From Apricaphanius iberus (taxonomy: Eukaryota > Chordata > Actinopteri > Cyprinodontiformes > Aphaniidae), in assembly GCA_028564705.1 (NCBI GenBank), contig JAPXFQ010001133.1, positions 620,001 to 684,000 on the forward strand: a stretch of DNA of 64,000 nt, in the 5' to 3' direction. Positions 57,621 to 64,000 of this stretch are shown in pieces (the first letter of the stretch is position 1; the number at the start of each line of letters is the position of its first letter). The notes below the pieces were generated by a model. That model saw only the letters and a program-made list of their open reading frames with translations. It was not told where the DNA came from and made no database searches. A program made the translations under genes and the position numbers.

Positions 57621-58329
57621 CAATACAAACTACACCACGTATGAGAGTAGATTATTTAGTAGTGGATAAACATGGAATTCAAATTTCTGGACATCGAGCA
57701 GTAGGGAAAACGGCAGGGAAACACACGGTGTAGACATCAATACTGATCAGGCGCTGCCTGAAGGGAGGTGACAGGTTAGAAAGACATGAGGTGAGGAGGA
57801 CCAGGTGTGGATAATTAGAGACACAGGTGAGGATGATGATGAGAGGGAGTGAATGGGGCTGGGTGATGAGACTCATGACAGAGTCACAGTCTACAGTTTT
57901 GTTACTTATAGACTTTAAGACGGGCAATTCAGTTTTGAATCATTGCTGTTTTGAATTGGCAGGACTTACCTCACAGTCCTCAAAAGGGGAAACAAATCAC
58001 TGCGAAGAATATTCTAGCTGACAGACCTGAGCATCAACACTCATAAGTTGAGACATCCAGTTGCAGTAAAGAAGGCTTCAGGTTGTCTGCAAACCCAAGC
58101 TTCAGTCGTGACACAATTTCCAATTAAGGATGCAGAACAGTCTGAAATGAGAGTTAAAGCAATTACCAGGGAATGTTAAACTACCAGGGCAGCGCTTTCT
58201 CAGCTTTGACAGATCTAGGTGTGAGTGGATGACTAGAGTGAGAAGACTGTTAAAGGCTGTTGGACAAGACATTATGCAGGACAAATACAAGCAGCAGAAA
58301 GGAAGCTGTTGCTGTCAGACAAATAGCCT
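57621..58329. other. Non-coding
   Basis: Section 57760-57870 has repeated GGTGAGGA/GATGATGAGAG words, a loose minisatellite-like texture. No gene. Confidence 0.4.
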
Positions 58330-58470
58330 CTAAGATACTTTGGTATATGTATGCAGAGATGATTTTATGGTTGACTCAATGGTAACAGTGTGTCCAGATG
58401 GTGTAGCTAAAAATGGTCCCATATCACTACCTTTCCACCACTGTGTTTGACAGGCATTGCAGATTGCCTT
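58330..58470 (-). pseudogene. Tc1-like transposase fragment
   Basis: On the minus strand CTGTCAAACACAGTGGTGG, then AGTGATATGGGACC, matches the Tc1 block VKHGGGSVMVWG in decayed form, followed by a CATTGAGTC and ACATATACCAAAGTATCTT stretch like the IDGxMNxxxYxxIL block. Stops and shifts make it non-functional. Confidence 0.5.
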
Positions 58471-61400
58471 GGTCAAAATCCAGTGCTTGTTAAGGTCACT
58501 GCTGATATTATCCCTTTTAGGAGTTTTGCTATGCACCTGCTATATTCCCTCTGAAATTCTATCTAAGATACAAAGATTGTTTCACACCCTGCTTTTCCAT
58601 TTTGTCATCTTTGTTTACCAGATTGTTATGGTTTTAAGTCAGCGTGTTTTATGTGTCTTGTCTGATATGTAAATTGATATGGACAAGTGCCTGTCAACGA
58701 TCGGTGCTTCCGGCTAATTGGCTTTTGCAGTTTTGTAGATAAAATTTTGGCATTATTTGATTTATTTTTCCTTTAGATACTATTACTTTTTAAGGTAATT
58801 TCTCTTTTGTCTGTTATTTTGACCTGAGATCCACCCTGAAGCCTGAACCATCACTGATTGTTAACAAAAAACACATGTTAATATTTACATATCTGTCCCC
58901 GAGCTGCTTAAAGTCTGTTGGAGGATGGATAATTTTTATGCCATGGCCTATACACCCCTAGGTCATGACATAATCCCGGACAAGCCCCCAAAATCTTACT
59001 TCCCTAGACTAACAAAACATGAGAAAACTTACAGAACTTACAGTAAATGGCTTACTAACAGTTATTTGATTAAGCATGGTAACTCAGAGTCTGGTTGCTT
59101 GGAGTGATCTTAGGACGGATGGTTGACGGCTCCAACAGCACGTCTTCTATTCACGGCAACAGCTAATCAGCCGGTAGTTTCCGTCTGGAAGCACCAACAG
59201 CTGATAGGCACATGTACATATCAATCACACACATACACACACATAAAATGGCATTTCAGGGAACTGTATGTGGTTGGGTTTTTTTCTTTGTTTTTTTAAT
59301 GGGTCGCAGAGAGAAAAATCTGCCCTCAATTATTAATGTGGACATGGCACGTTTGCAGGTTGACTCTAGTTTCAAGCATCAATTTCAGACCGATAATAAC
59401 AGTTTTTAAGATGTTTATTAAACAATTGGATATCTGAGACAACAGACTAACTGGTAGCAGCAACCCGGAATCTGAAGAAGGTAGAATGGGTGTGGAAGAG
59501 AACAGGTAAGTGGTTAGAGATTGTGGCTGATGCAAGATTCTTGTTTTTTTAGGTACAAAGCTTGGTGGGAGAATCATCTGGTTTCAGACGAATCTCTTCT
59601 CATTTTATGCAGCAGGATTGATGAGGTCTGATCAGGAGAACCTGTGGCTGGCGCTGCTAATCACACCCTACAGAAAGACAAGAAAAAACAAACACACTCA
59701 GGAGCCTAGCACATAACTACTGAATCCTAACAGGACATCAAATACACATCTTTTGTGAAAATCATGATTTATTAGCTCAACCTCAAACATGACTTATAAC
59801 CCCAGACAAGTGTCATACATGGCAACAACAGTGGCAGGTTCAGTGTTGGTAGTGGTGCTGTTGCAGAATATTCTACTAAAGTCTCTACGTTTACTTTGTT
59901 GTTCACCATTCCTTTTTCCTTGTGTTTATCTCTAACCTCAAGTGGCGGCTTTATGAATACGCCCCATTCTCCCTGTTTAGCACCACCTACAGGCCTGGAG
60001 AAGCGAGAAAGGAGCTCCGGCAACAATTAGAAGTACTGATAAGATTACTTTATTGGTAGACCATCGTGTTTTGGCATGCGACATTCATCAAGGTTATTTT
60101 CAAATATGAAAAATGTAATTTACAGAATCATACATGAAATAACACAAATCAGCCAATCATACATTAACACATGGACAGGTTGGCCAGTCAGTTCAGAGGG
60201 TGGTACCTTTAATATGGTTGGGTCACATTTGTCCTGGACTAAACCATTGTAGGTGAATGAAATAATAAGTAGAGATGACGCTTAAACATAAGTAGAAAAA
60301 ATAGAAATTAAGAAGAAAGATAAAAACTATATACACATATATATTGGGGATGCGAATCTTACAACATCTCATGATTAAATTCGATTCCAATTCTTGGGGT
60401 GACGATTCAATTCAGAAACCTTTTATAGTAATGATTTTATTGTTAATAGGGTGTTTAAATAATTTCATATTTTAGTATATTGACAATTCATACAACTGCT
60501 ACATTTAAAATGACCAATGCAGTCAAAGAAACCTGGAGTAGTAAAAACTTGTTTTTTGTGTTTCCATGTGGGATAAAGCATTTCTGATAACCCTACGCCT
60601 GGCCTGAGTTCTTTCAATCTGTAGATCTATGATTATAATAACAAACAAAAATCCTAGTTGAAAAATACAAAGAATGATTCCATACTTTGATGCTAAAAAT
60701 GTGTTTTTAACACTGGATCTTTTTTTTTAAGGATGACAAATGTTAATTATAGGGCGTTAATCATCACACTAAAATCAAACCTCTTCCACTAAGTAGTATG
60801 CTACATTGAACTTAAATCGTATTTAATCTCATTTTACTTTTTTAAAGTGTAAGATCTAAGGGTTTTCAGGTTAAAAAAAAATATTTGTGAAATTTCAAAA
60901 TTAATTTTGTTTGACTAATGTACAAGCTCATTGACTAAACAGTTAATACTACATATGCACAACATTTATTAGCATCTTGGAGCGTAACGTTACTAAAAGC
61001 TGGTTCTGACACTCCCCTAATAGTAATTTTCCCTTATGGCTGTAAAACACAGTTTCTGTGGTGATCCAGAAACTGTATTAAACACAATTTTCTCATGTTT
61101 TTCTTTTGCTTCTGCTCCTGCTCAGATATTTGGCACCTATTCCTCTGTTATTTTGATGGAGCAGCACCAGGTAGCGTTAGCAGAGCTGAGGATAAACCGT
61201 GTTTCCAGTTGTTTCTCTTCTTGTTGGTTTTCCCCCGCAGCATCTAATCCATGACCACAGCCATCTTCCTCATTACCGCCAAATTACATGCAAATTTTCC
61301 CCCCAAATAAATGAGTTTTAAGTACTTGACAACCTGTCAGCCTTCAGATATTGAGACGTTCTGACGGCTAGATAAACAATCAACAATAATCACTCTATGC

Positions 61401-62757
61401 AAATTTGATATTTCCTGCACAATTACAAAAAGGGAGGAAAAAAAGAAAACCTCCCACTATAAATAACTGGACGCACAAAGGCATCTGGCATTTGTTCAGG
61501 TTTTCAACAGATACGGATGCAAATAGAAGATTCTTTAGGATGTAATTGATTCAAACAGGGCTGTGCCTCCTCTGCCTCCTCTTATTGTTCTTTTTTCTGC
61601 CTGCCACTTGTTTTTTTCTCCTCCTTTTCTTTTTATCTCAGAGCTTTCAATATACACAGATAATAGCAGATGTAAATGAGCGAGCTAGAGGAAGGAGGAT
61701 GTGAATCACCTTTCCGTCTACACCTCTTGTTTTGTCTTCTCGTGCTTCTGATTTAAAGGCGAGATGTGTGCAAAACACCAGGCTCCTATGAAGTGGATTG
61801 GAATTGAATGCAGGCTGGGAAAGTGTCCGTTGCTCTGGAAGATTACTGGGCTCCTCATCCCCTCCCTTCTCTTTTTCCTCCTTCTCCTCCACAACACCCA
61901 GAGATTAAGACTGACAAGAACACATCAAGTCATTGCAGGATTGGCCGATCTCTCACTCTCATCTCTTTCCCAGAGCCTCACTTTCTGAAAACACCCCCCT
62001 CCCTCCCCCGATTCTCTTCTTCATGTGTCTGTCTTCAAAGAGGCCTTGGTTTGTCCTGCAGGTGGAATGTGTGCAGAGGCTGACCTTGCTGACCACCAGG
62101 CTGCAGGATCGGGACATCCATTAGCAGGGGCTAACGGCTTCATCCCTCCCCAGCTCTGAGACCTCCCACTGGGCCTTCACACTCACACTCTCCCCTGTTT
62201 TCTTCTTAACTACAGTTTTTTTATTGAAACTATTGCTTCGTTTGATCCACAACCATAGCGATACACACGTTTCTATGGTCAAATGTATATCAGTTTACAC
62301 ACCGATAGTCATTCAGTATATACATAACAGGCATTCCACAATGATCAGAATCAGCTCCCTTTCACTTTTACTTTTACATTGTTGATCTTGCTAAACATTA
62401 ACAGGATTACCATGACTTATAATGTTAGTAGCTTTGGATTCACTGGAGAAGCAATGATTAGTCATACTGTAATATTTCTGGACAAAAAGCCAATACAAGA
62501 CCACCCCTTCAAAACACATCTCTTCTCTGCATGAAAAGGTACATCCAAGTACTGCAAAATGTACTGTGAGTATTTCACAAGCATCAGTATTTGGGCCTAA
62601 AGTTATTTTAAATATATTTAGGAGATTCCTGAACACTATACTGAACCCCAACCAATGAAATCCTCTAAAAACAGTGACGGCCCACAGCTAAGCACATTAT
62701 CAAGCCTCTTCTATTGATTTGTAGCTAATATAGAAAAACTACATGGTGTTATTTTAG
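58471..62757. other. Long non-coding stretch
   Basis: At 60340-60430 GGGGATGCGAATCTTAC and GATTCGATTCAATTC-like words suggest a decayed transposon end of hAT type; no partner. Section 61480-61860 is repeat-poor with CT-rich runs. At 62062-62124 an acceptor (TTGGTTTGTCCTGCAG) precedes a 20-codon frame to a stop (VECVQRLTLLTTRLQDRDIH), a weak terminal-exon candidate. Confidence 0.35.
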
Positions 62758-62837
62758 AATTCCTTGAGGAACTTGTTGCCTTCCAACTCCACTCCTGCCT
62801 CAATAAACATAAATTCATGAACAATTTCAGTCCAAAG
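62758..62837 (+). pseudogene. Small LINE RT fragment
   Basis: EFLEELVAFQLHSCLNKHKF, then MNNFQSK, resembles the fish LINE RT block EKVVAxQLxxxLxxxxLxxxFQSGFR. Only 27 residues remain, then a stop. Confidence 0.5.
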
Positions 62838-63317
62838 TAGAACAGGATCATAGAGAATAAAAGTTATAAATATTGGCCTGTCAGGGATAAGCTGGCTAAA
62901 TGGTAACTCGGTCGTAACTTGTCTAACTGCCATGTTGATGATTGATCAGTATAAAATGTGTATGAATAGTGGAGCGCTGGGAGTTGTCCTAATGATTGAA
63001 TGCCTTCTTTGCTTCTGCTGTGTAAACTCGAGGCATGTTGGTTAAATAATTGTAGATATCTCCATACTGAACTGGCATCGCTCATATCTCTGGAGTTTCA
63101 TTCCTTAGCTTGTTAGCTTTTTGAAACGGGTCTGGAAGCTTTGTGCTACATACAGTTAGCTTTGTGATTTTTTTTATCATCTGCACAAAGATGGTTTAGG
63201 TTTTATTTTGTTACTCTAATTGTTCAAAAACAACCAAACAGCTTTGGATAGTGGCTGTGGAGGATTTCCCCCCTACAGTTTTGTATGACTGCGGGAAATT
63301 ACTGAGATGAAAATGAG
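62838..63317. other. No feature recognised
   Basis: AT-rich. A minus frame at 62864-63085 has no domain. Confidence 0.4.
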
Positions 63318-63665
63318 GGGGCTGCACGGTGGCGCAGTGGTTAGCGCTGTTGCCTTGCAGCAAGAAGGTCATGGGTTCGTATCCCGGCCCAGGGTCTTTC
63401 TGCATGGAGTTTGCATGTTCTCCCCGTGTATGCGTGTCTCCCGGGTACTCCGGCTTCCTCCCACATCCAAAAACTATGTGAATTGTCACTCTAAATTGCC
63501 TAGGAATGAAGTGAGTGTGAATTTGTCTGTCTCTCTGGGCCCTGCAACAGACTGGCGTCCTGTTCAGAGTGTACCCTGCCTAACGCCTGATAATTGCTGG
63601 GATGGGCTCCAGCTGCCCCGTGACCCTGAATTGGATAAGCGGTTGAGAAGATGGATGGAAAACAA
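63318..63665 (+). mobile_element. tRNA-headed dispersed repeat (SINE-like)
   Basis: Head GGGGCTGCACGGTGGCGCAG with an A box TGGCGCAGTGG (63330-63340, perfect) and a B box GGTTCGTATCC (63374-63384, close). The body carries the familiar fish-repeat phrases TCTTTCTGCATGGAGTTTGC, ATGTTCTCCCCGTG, CTCCGGCTTCCTCCCACA, GACTGGCGTCCTGTTC, GGGATGGGCTCCAGC and ends GGATAAGCGGTTGAGAAG then ATGGATGG. A 138-codon frame across it is a translation of the repeat, not a gene. The target duplication is not clear. Confidence 0.88.
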
Positions 63666-64000
63666 TAACATTCAATGTGTCCATAGTCTTACACTAAGAA
63701 TGAAGAGAAAAGATAATCTATGAATTCCTGAACAAGCTAAGAGACATTCAACGCCACAGGCTGATGGACAAAGACTCTGAATAAAGGGTTAGAATTAGGG
63801 TGATAGAACCTTTTTGGTGGCCTCTGCTAGGCTTTAGAACCTTAACCATTACAGGTCAACTAGGCTCCCACATTATCTATTTTTAAAACTCTGGAATTTG
63901 TTTGATTTGGCGTTCAACTCAACATGATAATACTCTAAACAGTAGATTTTATTTGTTTTTTAAAGTATATTTTTCTACCACTGTTATGGCATTTTTATGG
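63666..64000. other. AT-rich end of the window
   Basis: Nothing recognised in the last 335 bases. Confidence 0.4.

Noticed and set aside
62062..62124. Possible terminal exon after a good acceptor
   Set aside because: Only 20 codons, the frame is already open upstream of the acceptor and no partner exon is visible; mentioned but not called as a gene.
63307..63723. 138-codon plus-strand ORF
   Set aside because: It is the translation of a common tRNA-headed dispersed repeat, including its A and B boxes.
1..64000. CRISPR arrays, operons, phage or bacterial genes
   Set aside because: No regularly spaced repeats, no Shine-Dalgarno-led gene clusters and no prokaryotic protein families. The repeats are animal, specifically fish, types.

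Overview
The window looks like teleost fish nuclear DNA, probably a percomorph. The evidence is AT-rich, intron-scale sequence with no dense long ORFs. Decayed fish-type repeats are present on both strands: L2/CR1/Rex1-like LINEs, an L1/Tx1 fragment, Tc1-like relics, hAT elements with Tol2-style ends and tRNA-headed SINEs. Microsatellites are frequent. No complete multi-exon host gene can be assembled, and there is no CRISPR array, rRNA or free-standing tRNA gene.

Layout. 0-12 kb: a three-unit tandem repeat (511-915), a Tc1 relic with an internal hairpin, a 5'-truncated LINE with a 32-bp target duplication (1861-2611), two minus-strand LINE pieces (5.5-7.7 kb), an unusual palindrome cluster (8145-8233), low-repeat blocks that read like conserved non-coding DNA (3.2-4.1 and 9.8-10.5 kb), and a complete SINE with a perfect 12-bp target duplication (11490-11691). 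12-25 kb: a LINE 3' end, a possible first coding exon with a signal peptide on the minus strand (15813-16010), Tc1 debris and another LINE. 25-33 kb: two non-autonomous hAT elements with 8-bp target duplications (25251-25723 and 28382-29635), a perfect 34-bp palindrome, an exon-like segment (30755-30890) and a Myb/SANT-like fragment (32140-32277, minus). 33-39 kb: more LINE and SINE copies.

The most interesting object is 39212-43442. It is a 4.2-kb block bounded by perfect 25-bp inverted repeats with matching 2-bp flanks. Inside are a compact divergent promoter (YY1-, ETS- and ZNF143-like sites), small ORFs leaving it on both strands, exon-like segments with good splice sites, a perfect 16-bp-arm hairpin and an internal duplication. 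I read it as a previously unrecognised, probably decayed DNA transposon with its own genes. The family is not identified from sequence alone.

43-64 kb: a long TCTA microsatellite, LINE and L1 fragments, a LINE cluster (50.7-53.2 kb), a Tc1 fragment and a tRNA-headed repeat near the right edge. The low-repeat intervals between them resemble the regulatory DNA of a gene desert, but this cannot be tested without alignment. Nothing suggests operons or joint gene function; the window is a mosaic of transposon debris in non-coding host DNA.
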